DNA of 64,000 bases, from positions 248,001 through 312,000 of the forward strand of contig QFPN01000003.1 of the NCBI GenBank assembly GCA_003241695.1. Direction: 5' to 3'. The notes beneath the pieces were generated by a model, which saw only the letters and a list, made by a program, of their open reading frames with translations, did no database searches and had not been told where the DNA came from. Numbering within the stretch: position 1 is the first letter of the stretch; each line of letters opens with the position of its first letter. The stretch is from Ancylobacter novellus. Lineage in GTDB: Bacteria > Pseudomonadota > Alphaproteobacteria > Rhizobiales > Methylopilaceae. The translations under genes and the position numbers were made by a program. Positions 14,785 through 23,403 of this stretch are shown here, piece after piece.

Positions 14785-16047
14785 TCAGGCCGACCCGAAC
14801 TCCCCGACCACCCGGTCCCTGCCCTGACGCTTCGCCTCGTAGAGGCGCTCGTCGGCCTTCCCCAGCAGGCCGCGCAGGTCGCCGGCCCCGAAGGCGGAGC
14901 TCGCGACCCCGACGCTCAGCGTGACGCGGCGGCCGCAGACCCGCCCGACTTCCTCGGACACCGCGACCCGCAAACGTTCCGCCACCTCCACCGCCTCGCG
15001 GTGCGAGAGCCCACGGAACATCAGCGCGAACTCCTCGCCGCCGTATCGGAACACGAGGTCGTGCTCGCGGACATGCGCCTCGAAGGCCGCGCCCACCGCC
15101 CGCAGCACCTCATCGCCCGCCGCATGGCCAAGCTCGTCGTTGACGGCCTTGAACCGGTCGACGTCGGCCATCGCGATCGCGACCGGCAGCCCGTCGATCG
15201 AAGGCCGCTCCACCCAGTCGCGGCAGAGCTGTTCGAAAGCCGCGCGGTTTTTCACGCCAGTCAGTTCGTCGGTGAGCGAACGCTGGAGCAGATCTTCATA
15301 CCGGCCGCGATAGGTGAGCGCCTGGAACACGTCCCGGAGCGGACGCGGCCGGCGCGGCCGGTCCGTGGGCTCGAAGGCCGCGAGGTAGACGCCCATCATC
15401 ACGCTATAGAGCCCGGCCGCGCCGAGCTTGGCGAACCAACCGCCGGTGAGGGCCGAGAACGGCGTGCCCGTCACCCAGTGCAGCACGGGAAAGAAGGCGA
15501 ACTGGTCGAAGGTCAGCACCACCGCCGCTCCGACGAAGGCGCTCGCCACCACGTTGCGACGAAAAACCCGCGACAGACGTTCGTAGAGCAGGATCAGAAG
15601 GATGCAGTCGACGAACAGCAGCAGCGTGCCCCAGACCATCAGCAAGCCGATCTGGTCGAGGAACTTCAGGTCAGGCGCATATCCCGGCATGTGCACGACG
15701 TCGGTGTGCAGCCTGAGCACGAGCGCGAGAGCGACGAGCAGCAGGTTTCCGATCAGCAGCCCGTAGATCGGCTGGCGCGCCACCTCCGCGTCCTCGCGGA
15801 TGTAGAGCATCAGGAACATCATCAGCTTGCCGGAAAACAGCACCGTGGATCCGGGCGACAGCAGGCCGAACGGCAGCTCGATGAAGAACACCGCCGCGAG
15901 ATAGGTCTCGAGGAAATGCATGACGCCGAGGGCGCAGACGAAGAGCCCGACGCCATAGGTCTTGCGGGCGCTCAGAAGCGCCGCCATCACGCCGAAATAA
16001 AGCAGCGCCTGGAACGAAAGAAGCGCGACGCCGTCCATGCGCGACAT
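14785..16047 (-). CDS. membrane diguanylate cyclase
   Basis: A 420-residue protein with about seven hydrophobic helices in residues 1-230 and a GGDEF domain at about 250-415. DELTGVKNRAAFEQL and the intact GGEEF in VFRYGGEEFALMF indicate that it can make c-di-GMP from two GTP. The residues just before the GGEEF (HDLVF) do not show a clear RxxD inhibitory site. The N-terminal membrane part is unassigned and could sense a ligand or the membrane state. Its convergent position after flbD suggests a link to the motile-sessile choice, by context only. Confidence 0.85.
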   Translation of the reverse strand: MSRMDGVALLSFQALLYFGVMAALLSARKTYGVGLFVCALGVMHFLETYLAAVFFIELPFGLLSPGSTVLFSGKLMMFLMLYIREDAEVARQPIYGLLIGNLLLVALALVLRLHTDVVHMPGYAPDLKFLDQIGLLMVWGTLLLFVDCILLILLYERLSRVFRRNVVASAFVGAAVVLTFDQFAFFPVLHWVTGTPFSALTGGWFAKLGAAGLYSVMMGVYLAAFEPTDRPRRPRPLRDVFQALTYRGRYEDLLQRSLTDELTGVKNRAAFEQLCRDWVERPSIDGLPVAIAMADVDRFKAVNDELGHAAGDEVLRAVGAAFEAHVREHDLVFRYGGEEFALMFRGLSHREAVEVAERLRVAVSEEVGRVCGRRVTLSVGVASSAFGAGDLRGLLGKADERLYEAKRQGRDRVVGEFGSA

Positions 16048-16145
16048 TCCAATGCGGACCGTCCCGCCGGCCCCCTGACCGGCGCAGCCCCGAGCGAACC
16101 CGGTCGAACCTAGCCCTTACCAGAGTGCGGCGGCGGTTCAAGCTC

Positions 16146-16652
16146 TCAGGAGAAGCGACGACGAAGCTTCAGCCAGAGATAGGCCACGCCGCCTGCAAGC
16201 AGCGTCAGGAACACGATGTTGAACCAGGGAATCACGGTGTCGGCCGGATCCCAGCGGCGCACGCTGACGGCGTTCGGGAACCAGGAGAACAGATGGTTGC
16301 GCCAGCCGTACTTGGTCACGAGCGCCGTGCCTTTCTCGCCCGCGACCGACGCCGCGACCGCCTGGACGTCGGCCGAATTGAACTTGAAGTAGAACGGAAA
16401 GCCCCAGCCGGTGTCCTCGTTGCGGTAGACGCGGGGAGCCTTGTCGTCGGCGTCTTCGGCGAAAATGTAGAACACGTCGCGACTGGAGCCCGCATTGTCG
16501 CCGCCGCCGACTCTGTTGCCCGCCGCGTCGACGCGCCTCACCTCGGTGTTGACGATCCGGACCACGTCGTGGCGCGGCAAAAAATAATGCAGAAAGGCGG
16601 CGAACGGCGCGAGCACCAGGAGCGCGACGATCAGGCGGACGCGAAACGACAT
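16146..16652 (-). CDS. DUF1523 family membrane protein
   Basis: A 168-residue protein with an N-terminal helix (LIVALLVLAPFAAFLHYFL), a soluble middle and a C-terminal helix (VIPWFNIVFLTLLAGGVAYLWLKL). RHDVVRIVNTEVRRVD, VFYIFAEDADDKAPRVYRNEDTGWGFPFYFKFNSADVQA and YGWRNHLFSWFPNAVSV are features of DUF1523, a family of unknown function common in alphaproteobacteria. Both ends are in the membrane and the centre is probably periplasmic. CAGGAGC precedes the start. Confidence 0.8.
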   Translation of the reverse strand: MSFRVRLIVALLVLAPFAAFLHYFLPRHDVVRIVNTEVRRVDAAGNRVGGGDNAGSSRDVFYIFAEDADDKAPRVYRNEDTGWGFPFYFKFNSADVQAVAASVAGEKGTALVTKYGWRNHLFSWFPNAVSVRRWDPADTVIPWFNIVFLTLLAGGVAYLWLKLRRRFS

Positions 16653-16774
16653 GAAAGAAAAGCTCCTGCGGCGGACGGGAACGGTCGTCGCTCCTGACGC
16701 TTGTAAGTGAGGCCTGGCCGCCGCGGCGACAAGCGCTCGGAACGGCGATGAGAGCGATTGGAAGAGGTCGACCC

Positions 16775-17398
16775 ATGGCAGGGTGGCGCGGACACGGGCT
16801 GAGGATCGCCGCCTGCGCGGTCGCCGGCGTGCTCGCCGGGCTGCTTGCGGGCCTCGCGCTTCCCGCGAAAATCGCGACCGCGATCGGCTGGGACGTCGCG
16901 GCGATCGCCTATTCGGCGCGAGTGCTCGCGACGCTTCTGCCGGTTCCGGCTGAAGAGATCAGCGGATGGTCGGCGCAGGAAGACGAAGGCCGCTGGGCCA
17001 TCACGCTGATCCTCGCAGCGGCCGTCGCCGCAAGCGTGTTCGCGATCTTCGACATGGTGTCGAGCAAATCGAGCGGCGCGGTGCTGGCGCTGGCCGCCGT
17101 CACCATCCTGTCGTCATGGACGCTGCTCCACACCGCTTTCGCGGCGCATTACGCCCATCGCTGCTTCTCGCGCGGCCCCCGCCAGCCGGGGCTCGACTTC
17201 CCCGGGGAGAAGCCGCGCTTCGCCGACTTTCTCTACTACTCCTATACGATCGGCATGACGTTCCAGACATCCGACGTCGACACGCGAACGTCGGAAATGC
17301 GCACGCTGACGCTTGTGCACGGAATCTTTTCGTTCGTTTTCAACACGGTCATCATCGCGATCAGCGTGGGGCTCGCGAGCGGATTGCTGGGAGATTGA
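16775..17398 (+). CDS. DUF1345 family membrane protein
   Basis: A 207-residue protein with about five membrane helices and the DUF1345 signature LLHTAFAAHYAHRCF followed by GLDFPGEKPRFADFLYYSYTIGMTFQTSDVDTRTSEMR, which resembles a pore-like re-entrant segment. Function unknown. The ATG at 16775 preceded by GAGG is chosen over one at 16748. It diverges from the DUF1523 gene, with 122 bases between the two starts. Confidence 0.8.
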   Translation: MAGWRGHGLRIAACAVAGVLAGLLAGLALPAKIATAIGWDVAAIAYSARVLATLLPVPAEEISGWSAQEDEGRWAITLILAAAVAASVFAIFDMVSSKSSGAVLALAAVTILSSWTLLHTAFAAHYAHRCFSRGPRQPGLDFPGEKPRFADFLYYSYTIGMTFQTSDVDTRTSEMRTLTLVHGIFSFVFNTVIIAISVGLASGLLGD

Positions 17399-17449
17399 AA
17401 CCGCGTCACTCAGGTCGCCGGCAGCGTTCGCCGCGTCGCTTCGGCGGCT

Positions 17450-18250
17450 TCAGGCCGGGCTGGCCGACGGCTGCTTCGCCGAGCGGACGAGTTCGCTCAG
17501 ACGCGGCATCACGAGATGCAGGTAAGCAACGCCGTAATCTACGTTCATATGACTGAACTCTTCTTCCTCGTGCTCCGCGTCACGCAGAAGCCTGACCGAG
17601 CCACTGCTCAATTCGTCGCTCGTAAAGAAACGATTCTCGATCGTCTCGATCGGTTGTTCGACAAATTCGACATCGTACTCGGCCGCGATTTGCTCCTTCC
17701 CTTCGATCCAGAGCTCATTAAGACGACGGCCGACAAGGTCAGCGACAGCCCAGGGGTCCGGCTCCGCTTTTGTAATCCCCGCTCTGGGAAAAGGCGTAGA
17801 AGCCACAACGATGGGTCTATGAGGGACAACCTGCCTTATAAGGCGAATTAGCCTCAGAAAAACACTGCTCTCAATATAATTTAACGCCGAAATAGAAAAA
17901 ATATCGTCCGAAACGAGATGCTCCACTTCGACATCGCCGATCATTTCTGCAGTACGATAATATTGCGTGTTTTTTATTAACATGGAGACGCCAGCTCCAA
18001 CGCCTACAATCAAAAATCCGTCATAGTCCTTAGGATCGATCGAACTTTTTCCTCCCGAAGTGATCATGAGTTGCTTGACGACTTTCGGCGAATTCGCGGT
18101 CAGAACACTCCCGCGAGCGCGCAGCGCCTTCAGGTCCATGCCCTTGGCGCCAAAGAACTCAAGCTCGACGTCCGGATAGAAATCCGCGACTTTCGACCAG
18201 CCGCCGCGGAAAGCAGCGATGTGCGAGTTTCCAAGAATACAGATTTTCAT
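17450..18250 (-). CDS. SGNH-like protein paired with GSCFA protein
   Basis: A 266-residue protein that begins MKICILGNSHIAAF. GNSH resembles block I of SGNH hydrolases, where the Ser is nucleophile, and a late histidine in SHMNVDYG could be the catalytic base. I do not recognise a named family and no activity is proven. Its start overlaps the stop of the GSCFA gene (ATGA, 18247-18250), so the two are translationally coupled. Base composition is clearly lower in GC than nearby genes, especially 17500-18100, which suggests horizontal acquisition. A role in trimming or O-acylating surface glycans is only a guess from the GSCFA partner. Confidence 0.6.
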   Translation of the reverse strand: MKICILGNSHIAAFRGGWSKVADFYPDVELEFFGAKGMDLKALRARGSVLTANSPKVVKQLMITSGGKSSIDPKDYDGFLIVGVGAGVSMLIKNTQYYRTAEMIGDVEVEHLVSDDIFSISALNYIESSVFLRLIRLIRQVVPHRPIVVASTPFPRAGITKAEPDPWAVADLVGRRLNELWIEGKEQIAAEYDVEFVEQPIETIENRFFTSDELSSGSVRLLRDAEHEEEEFSHMNVDYGVAYLHLVMPRLSELVRSAKQPSASPA

Positions 18251-19335
18251 TGAGCGAACGCTTCCAAAAGCTGTTCTTCGCAAACGACGTCACTTCGCTT
18301 GGCGTCGCCTCGCTTTGCGATCTTGCGGGCCTTTCGCGCAGCCCGACGGGCGGCTTGGCGCTCGGTCGGATCCTCGACCACCGCCTGGGCGCCATGCGCG
18401 GCGAGGAAGGCCGTCATTACGGCGTCGACGCCGCTTTCCGCGACAGATCGAAGATTCGCTTCATAAAGGGCGCCCTTCGAAGGATGGGCCGCCACGATCT
18501 CGTAAGACGGAAAATAGTCGACGTCCTCGAAGCGGTCGTAGAGCTCGCCCGCGACCGCCCGAAGCACGGATTTGGAGTAGACTGTCGCCGGCAGCACGTG
18601 CTGCTCCGTCGCGGTTGCAGTCAGAGGCACGGGCGAGACCGTCACCAGGAACTTCGCTTTCGGATTGAGACCGTGAACAAGTTCCCGGAACGCGATGAAA
18701 TCCGCCAGCGTCTCGGCGTGCGTGAGATTGCGGAAACCGAAGGTCTCCGGATCGAAATCGCCGGCGATCGTGCCCGGAGCGGTCGGATAAACGGTGCCGC
18801 TCGCCTTGTGCTCCCAAGTCTCGGTAAGCCCGAAGGTGAACACCAGCAAGTCGAGCTCGCTCAGCATCGCCGCAACGTGCTTCAGATGACTTGCGCGATG
18901 AGCGCGAACCTCCGCCTCAGTCGCAAGACCGGCGGGCTCGACGGAGGGCCTCAGCGCGTCGAAGAAACGGCCGTCCTTCCGCCAGACGGCGTCGGCCGGA
19001 GCGAACGAGCCGGTCGCCTCTCGCGCAAGCTGCAGGAGTTGCCGCACGGTGTAGACGTTGCCATAGCGAGCCGAGTAGAGGCCATAGCCGTACTCCTTCG
19101 CGATCGTCGGCGGGATCAGTCGAGGCGCGGGCTCCTTGTCGATGACCGCATAACCGACATCCCGCAACCTTCGTGCGATGTGCTGCGCGAAGCAGCTTCC
19201 CGCGGTCGCGATCTTCATCTCCGGATCGAGCGCGAACCGCTTGCGATAAAGATCTGGAATGGCCGGAGGTCGCTGTTCCGAGACGCCCGACTTCCAGAAC
19301 GATCGCGCAGGGCGGCTCTCGTATGGCGAAGTCAT
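18247..19335 (-). CDS. GSCFA domain protein
   Basis: A 362-residue GSCFA-family protein, related to SGNH hydrolases. The naming motif is in MKIATAGSCFAQHIARRL near residue 45, and FGLTETW and VSPVPLTAT follow as later conserved blocks. No signal peptide is seen. The C-terminus is very basic (RQAARRAARKARKIAKRGDAKR). The substrate is unknown; related enzymes act on glycans or their acyl groups. It is the first gene of a two-gene unit with the SGNH-like gene, and a long imperfect palindrome lies just upstream. Confidence 0.8.
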   Translation of the reverse strand: MTSPYESRPARSFWKSGVSEQRPPAIPDLYRKRFALDPEMKIATAGSCFAQHIARRLRDVGYAVIDKEPAPRLIPPTIAKEYGYGLYSARYGNVYTVRQLLQLAREATGSFAPADAVWRKDGRFFDALRPSVEPAGLATEAEVRAHRASHLKHVAAMLSELDLLVFTFGLTETWEHKASGTVYPTAPGTIAGDFDPETFGFRNLTHAETLADFIAFRELVHGLNPKAKFLVTVSPVPLTATATEQHVLPATVYSKSVLRAVAGELYDRFEDVDYFPSYEIVAAHPSKGALYEANLRSVAESGVDAVMTAFLAAHGAQAVVEDPTERQAARRAARKARKIAKRGDAKRSDVVCEEQLLEAFAQ

Positions 19336-19665
19336 CAGCGCATCTCACAAACTAACTGTTTGACTTTAGCCAAAGGGCTAAATCGTCAAATCGATGATCG
19401 ACGACTCCAGATCCGACGCCCGCGCCTGATACCGGCGTCGTCGAGGCGGAGCCTTTCCTCCTACAACGTCGACTTTGAGGTCATGTGACGGCGCTTTCTT
19501 GTCGCAGCGGCGCCGAAGCGACGATTCTGCGGCGAGCGGCCTCATCTGCGCCCGAGTTGACCGGCGCAAAATGGCGCGCGCCGTCGCCGTCAAGCGACCG
19601 GCGCTCACCAGATGAAGACGAGCAGATCGACGCGCCTACGAGACGACGAGCCCCTGTCGGCTGCG
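19336..19665. other. 330-bp intergenic region with an imperfect palindrome
   Basis: Upstream of the GSCFA gene and downstream of the chemoreceptor gene, both on the minus strand. At 19359-19390 TTTGAC-TTTAGCC and GGCTAAA-TC-GTCAAA form an inverted repeat with a 4-base centre, 24 bases before the GSCFA start. It overlaps a minus-strand TTGACG at 19384-19389 that could be a -35 box, although no good -10 follows at normal spacing. No convincing gene was found in 19391-19665. Confidence 0.45.
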
Positions 19666-21030
19666 TCAGGCGGCGCGCACCCGGGCGAAGAAGTTCTGGA
19701 CGGTCCGCTGGATGTCCTCGACGCCGATCCCGAGGCCGTCGGCGACCACTCCGGCCTCGCGGGAGGCGTTCGAGGTGGCTTCGTTGGACGTCTTCACCAC
19801 CTCGATCGATCCCCGCACCGAATCGACGTTGCGCGCGACGCTCTGCGCTGTCGCCGCGATCTCCTTCGTGACCGCCGCCTGCTGGCCCACCGCGGCCGCG
19901 ATCGAGGAGGCGATCTCGGAGACCTCCGAGATCGTCCGGGCGATCGCGCCGATGTCCTCGACCGAACTCGACGTCGCGTTCTGGACCGCCGCGATCTGGC
20001 CGGTGATGTCCTCAGCGGCCCGCGCCGCCTGTTCGGCGAGGCTTTTCACTTCCGCGGCGACCACGGCGAAGCCCCGGCCGGCGTCGCCCGCCCTCGCCGC
20101 CTCGATGGTCGCGTTGAGCGCGAGCAGGTTGGTCTGCTGGGCGATGCCCGAGATGGTCGAGACGAAGGAGCCGATGCGGCCGGCGGCCTGCTCCAGACCA
20201 CGGATCGTTTCGTTGGTGCGGGCGGTCTCTTCCGCCGCGGAACGCGCGATCCCGAGCGACCGGTTCGCCTGCTCCCCGATCTCCTGGATCGACACCGAAA
20301 GCTCTTCGGTCGCGGCCGCGGCCGCCTGGACCTGTTCGCCCGTCTGCTCGATCGCGCCTGCGACCACGTCGGACTGACGCTCGGTTTCGGACGCCGCGCC
20401 GCCCAGATTGCGCGAGGTTTCCTTGATCTTCGAGGAGGCGGCGGAAATCTCTCCGAGCGATGCGCCGGCCACGGCCTCGAAATCGTCGATCGCCGCCTCG
20501 ATGCCGCGATTCTTCGCTGCGAGATCTCCCGTGATTTTCTCGACATAGGTCGAGATGGCGAGGTCGATGTCGAGCATCAGGGCGGTGGAGACAGCTTTCG
20601 TAAGCCGGGCCGAAGCGATGCCGGACAAGCGGTGGGATTTGCCGATGAGGTCGAACATCCGCGCCTGCACGAACGCGTAGCCGCCGATGTACCAGCGCGG
20701 CTCGAGCCCGATCTTCACATGGGCCATGCCGACGCGCCGCACGCTGTCATGATAGGCGTCGTCGTAGGTTCCCGAGAACAGACGCTCCCAATGCGAGGCC
20801 TGCGCCGTCTTAAGCCGCTCCCTGCCGGCGCCGATGAGCGCCGCAAGCTGACCGACGCCGCCGACGCGCGCATAGAACTCGTCGAGGATCGACGGCAGAT
20901 GCGGCGCGATGATCTTCCAGGCCGCTCGCACGTCGGCGCGCATCTCGTCGCCCATGCCGAGAAAGCGCACCCGCTCGCCCAGATCGATGTCGACGGCCGA
21001 AGACAATTGCGCGTGATCAATTTTCGTCAT
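19666..21030 (-). CDS. globin-coupled methyl-accepting chemotaxis protein
   Basis: A 454-residue soluble receptor with no membrane helix. Residues 1-170 form a protoglobin-type sensor domain; His104 in MAHVKIGLEPRWYIGGY is the likely proximal heme ligand. Residues about 200-454 are an MCP signalling domain with the hairpin tip ISGIAQQTNLLALNATIEAARAGDAGRGFAVVAAEVKSLAEQ. Such proteins drive aerotaxis by binding oxygen. The ATG at 21030 follows GAGG at 10 bases; a longer form from 21108 is less likely. Its partner kinase may be the CheA at 45637-48276. Confidence 0.88.
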   Translation of the reverse strand: MTKIDHAQLSSAVDIDLGERVRFLGMGDEMRADVRAAWKIIAPHLPSILDEFYARVGGVGQLAALIGAGRERLKTAQASHWERLFSGTYDDAYHDSVRRVGMAHVKIGLEPRWYIGGYAFVQARMFDLIGKSHRLSGIASARLTKAVSTALMLDIDLAISTYVEKITGDLAAKNRGIEAAIDDFEAVAGASLGEISAASSKIKETSRNLGGAASETERQSDVVAGAIEQTGEQVQAAAAATEELSVSIQEIGEQANRSLGIARSAAEETARTNETIRGLEQAAGRIGSFVSTISGIAQQTNLLALNATIEAARAGDAGRGFAVVAAEVKSLAEQAARAAEDITGQIAAVQNATSSSVEDIGAIARTISEVSEIASSIAAAVGQQAAVTKEIAATAQSVARNVDSVRGSIEVVKTSNEATSNASREAGVVADGLGIGVEDIQRTVQNFFARVRAA

Positions 21031-21165
21031 CTTCGAATGACCTCGAGACAAAAAATTTATGGCAGCTATATTGTCGTTTAATCTAGTAAATAAGTAATTG
21101 ATCTCCATCAGAAATACTGCGGGGTCTAGATACCATTCTGTGCCCGCGGAAAACGCGGCAACTCA

Positions 21166-21210
21166 TTAACCACTCGCTAACCACGCGCCCGGCAATTTCT
21201 GCCGGGCGCG
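21166..21210 (+). promoter_or_regulatory. composite CtrA/FlbD control site of flhA
   Basis: TTAA-N7-CTAACC at 21166-21182 is a near-consensus CtrA box. It is followed by an inverted repeat with perfect 11-bp arms (21184-21194 and 21200-21210) around ATTTC, containing the ftr-like core GGCAATTTCTGCCGG. Ten bases separate the second CtrA tetramer from the GGCAA of the core, as at fliF. flhA starts 26 bases later. Confidence 0.65.
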
Positions 21211-21236
21211 TTTTCGCGTTGCGCGAGAGGCTTTGA

Positions 21237-23399
21237 ATGTCCGACGTCACGGTTCAGGGAGCGGCTCGTCCCGCAGACGCGAACGGCCAATCGGGACCGG
21301 CCGGAGGCTTCGCCCTGCCGGACTGGGCGGCGCGAGTCTGGGACTCGATCCGGCGCGGCGACATCGGGCTGGCGCTCGGCGTCCTCGTCATCCTGTGCGT
21401 GCTCATCGTCCCGCTGCCTGCGCTGCTGCTCGACGTGCTGCTCGCGGTCTCGATCATCCTGTCGGTCCTGATCCTCATGACCGCGCTGTTCATCGAGAAG
21501 CCGCTCGAGTTCTCGGCCTTCCCGACCGTGCTGCTGGTCGCCACCATGCTGCGGCTGTCGCTGAACCTCGCCTCGACGCGGCTCATCCTCGGCCACGGCC
21601 ACGAGGGCACGGACGCCGCCGGCCACGTCATCGAGGCATTCGGCAACTTCGTGATGGGCGGCAACTTCGTGATCGGCGTGATCGTGTTCGCGATCCTGCT
21701 GATCGTGAACTTCGTCGTCATCACCAAGGGTTCGGGCCGAATCGCCGAAGTCGCGGCGCGCTTCACCCTCGACGCGATGCCCGGCAAGCAGATGGCGATC
21801 GACGCCGATCTCTCGGCCGGCCTCATCGACGAGGCGACCGCAAAGGTCCGTCGCAAGGAGCTCGAGGACGAATCGACCTTCTTCGGCGCCATGGACGGCG
21901 CCTCGAAATTCGTGCGCGGCGACGCGATCGCGGGCCTCTTGATCCTCTTCACCACCATCATCGGCGGCATGATCGTCGGCATCGCGCAGAACGGCATGAC
22001 GTTCGCGAACGCCGCCCATTCCTACACGCTGCTGTCGATCGGCGACGGCCTCGTCAGCCAGATCCCGGCGCTGATCGTGTCGACCGCGGCCGGCCTTCTC
22101 GTGTCGAAGGCGGGCGTGTCGGGCTCCGCCGACCGGGCGCTCGTCAAGCAGCTCTCCGGCTACCCGAAGGCGCTCGGGCTCTCGGCCGCCGTCATGGCGG
22201 TGATGTCGGTGCTGCCCGGCATTCCGCTGATCCCCTTTCTCGGCCTCGCGATCGGCGCGGGCTGGCTCGCATACCGGGCGGAGCAGAGCCACAGGGCCGC
22301 GGACGCAGCCCGCGTGGCCAAGGTTGCGAGCGAGGCGGCCGGCGATCCGGCGAGGGTCGAGGAGGAACCGGTCGCGGCGGCCCTCAAGATCGACGACGTC
22401 AAGATCGAGCTCGGCTACGCGCTGCTGCCGCTCGTGGACTCCTCGGCCGGCACCGACAAGCTCACCGAGCAGATCAAGGCGCTGCGCCGGACGATCGCGG
22501 CCGAGATGGGCTTCCTGATGCCGCAGGTGCGCCTCGTCGACAATCTTCAGCTCCAGCCGAACGGCTATGTGGTGAAACTGAAGGAGGTCGATTCCGGAAC
22601 CGGCTCCGTCTATCCGGCCCAGTTCATGGTGATGGACCCGACCGGCCAGCAGGTCGCCCTCCCCGGCGTCCACACCATCGAGCCGACCTTCGGCCTTCCG
22701 GCCACATGGATCGACGCGAGCCTGCGCGAGGAAGCCAACATCCACGGTTACACGGTGGTCGACGCCGCGACCGTGCTGTCGACGCACCTGTCGGAAATCG
22801 TCAAGGGCAACATGCCGGACCTCCTCAGCTACGCCGAGGTGTCAAAGCTGCTGAAGGAACTGTCGAAGGAGCAGCAGAAGCTCGTCGAGGAAATCTCGCC
22901 CTCGCAGATCTCGACCACAGGCATCCAGCGCGTTCTGCAGCTTCTGCTCGCCGAGCGCGTCTCGATCCGCGATCTGTCGGGCATCCTCGAAGGAATCGCG
23001 GAAGCCGTCTCCTTCACCCGCGCGCCCGCCCAGATCGTCGAGCATGTCCGCGCGCGGCTCTCGCGCCAGCTCTGCGCCCAGCATCAGGCGCTGAACGGCT
23101 ACCTGCCGCTGATCGCGCTATCGCCGGCCTGGGAGCAGTCCTTCGCGGAAGCGATCGTCGGACAGGGCGACGAGAAGAGCCTCGCCATGGCGCCGTCGAA
23201 GCTGCACGAATTCGTGGCGGGCGTCCGCGACGCCTTCGAGGAGGCGGCGAAGATCGGGGAGAGCCCGGTGCTGCTGACCTCCGCCTCCGCGCGCCCCTTC
23301 GTGCGCTCGATCGTGGAGCGCTTCCGCAGCCAGACGCCGGTGATGTCGCAGAACGAGGTGCACCCGCGGGCGAGGCTCAAAACCGTGGGGAGCGTGTGA
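21237..23399 (+). CDS. flhA: flagellar export gate protein FlhA
   Basis: FlhA is the large subunit of the flagellar type III export gate. The 720-residue protein has about eight membrane helices in residues 40-340, with the conserved cytoplasmic loop RFTLDAMPGKQMAIDADLSAGLIDEATAKVRRKELEDESTFFGAMDGASKFVRGDAIAG between them, and a C-terminal ring-forming cytoplasmic domain (375-720) with FGLPATWID and the ISTTGIQRVLQLLLAERVSIRD block. GAGAGG precedes the ATG. It has its own control region, separated from the fliF operon by the 14.8-21.1 kb block. Confidence 0.96.
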   Translation: MSDVTVQGAARPADANGQSGPAGGFALPDWAARVWDSIRRGDIGLALGVLVILCVLIVPLPALLLDVLLAVSIILSVLILMTALFIEKPLEFSAFPTVLLVATMLRLSLNLASTRLILGHGHEGTDAAGHVIEAFGNFVMGGNFVIGVIVFAILLIVNFVVITKGSGRIAEVAARFTLDAMPGKQMAIDADLSAGLIDEATAKVRRKELEDESTFFGAMDGASKFVRGDAIAGLLILFTTIIGGMIVGIAQNGMTFANAAHSYTLLSIGDGLVSQIPALIVSTAAGLLVSKAGVSGSADRALVKQLSGYPKALGLSAAVMAVMSVLPGIPLIPFLGLAIGAGWLAYRAEQSHRAADAARVAKVASEAAGDPARVEEEPVAAALKIDDVKIELGYALLPLVDSSAGTDKLTEQIKALRRTIAAEMGFLMPQVRLVDNLQLQPNGYVVKLKEVDSGTGSVYPAQFMVMDPTGQQVALPGVHTIEPTFGLPATWIDASLREEANIHGYTVVDAATVLSTHLSEIVKGNMPDLLSYAEVSKLLKELSKEQQKLVEEISPSQISTTGIQRVLQLLLAERVSIRDLSGILEGIAEAVSFTRAPAQIVEHVRARLSRQLCAQHQALNGYLPLIALSPAWEQSFAEAIVGQGDEKSLAMAPSKLHEFVAGVRDAFEEAAKIGESPVLLTSASARPFVRSIVERFRSQTPVMSQNEVHPRARLKTVGSV

Positions 23400-23403
23400 G
23401 CGC

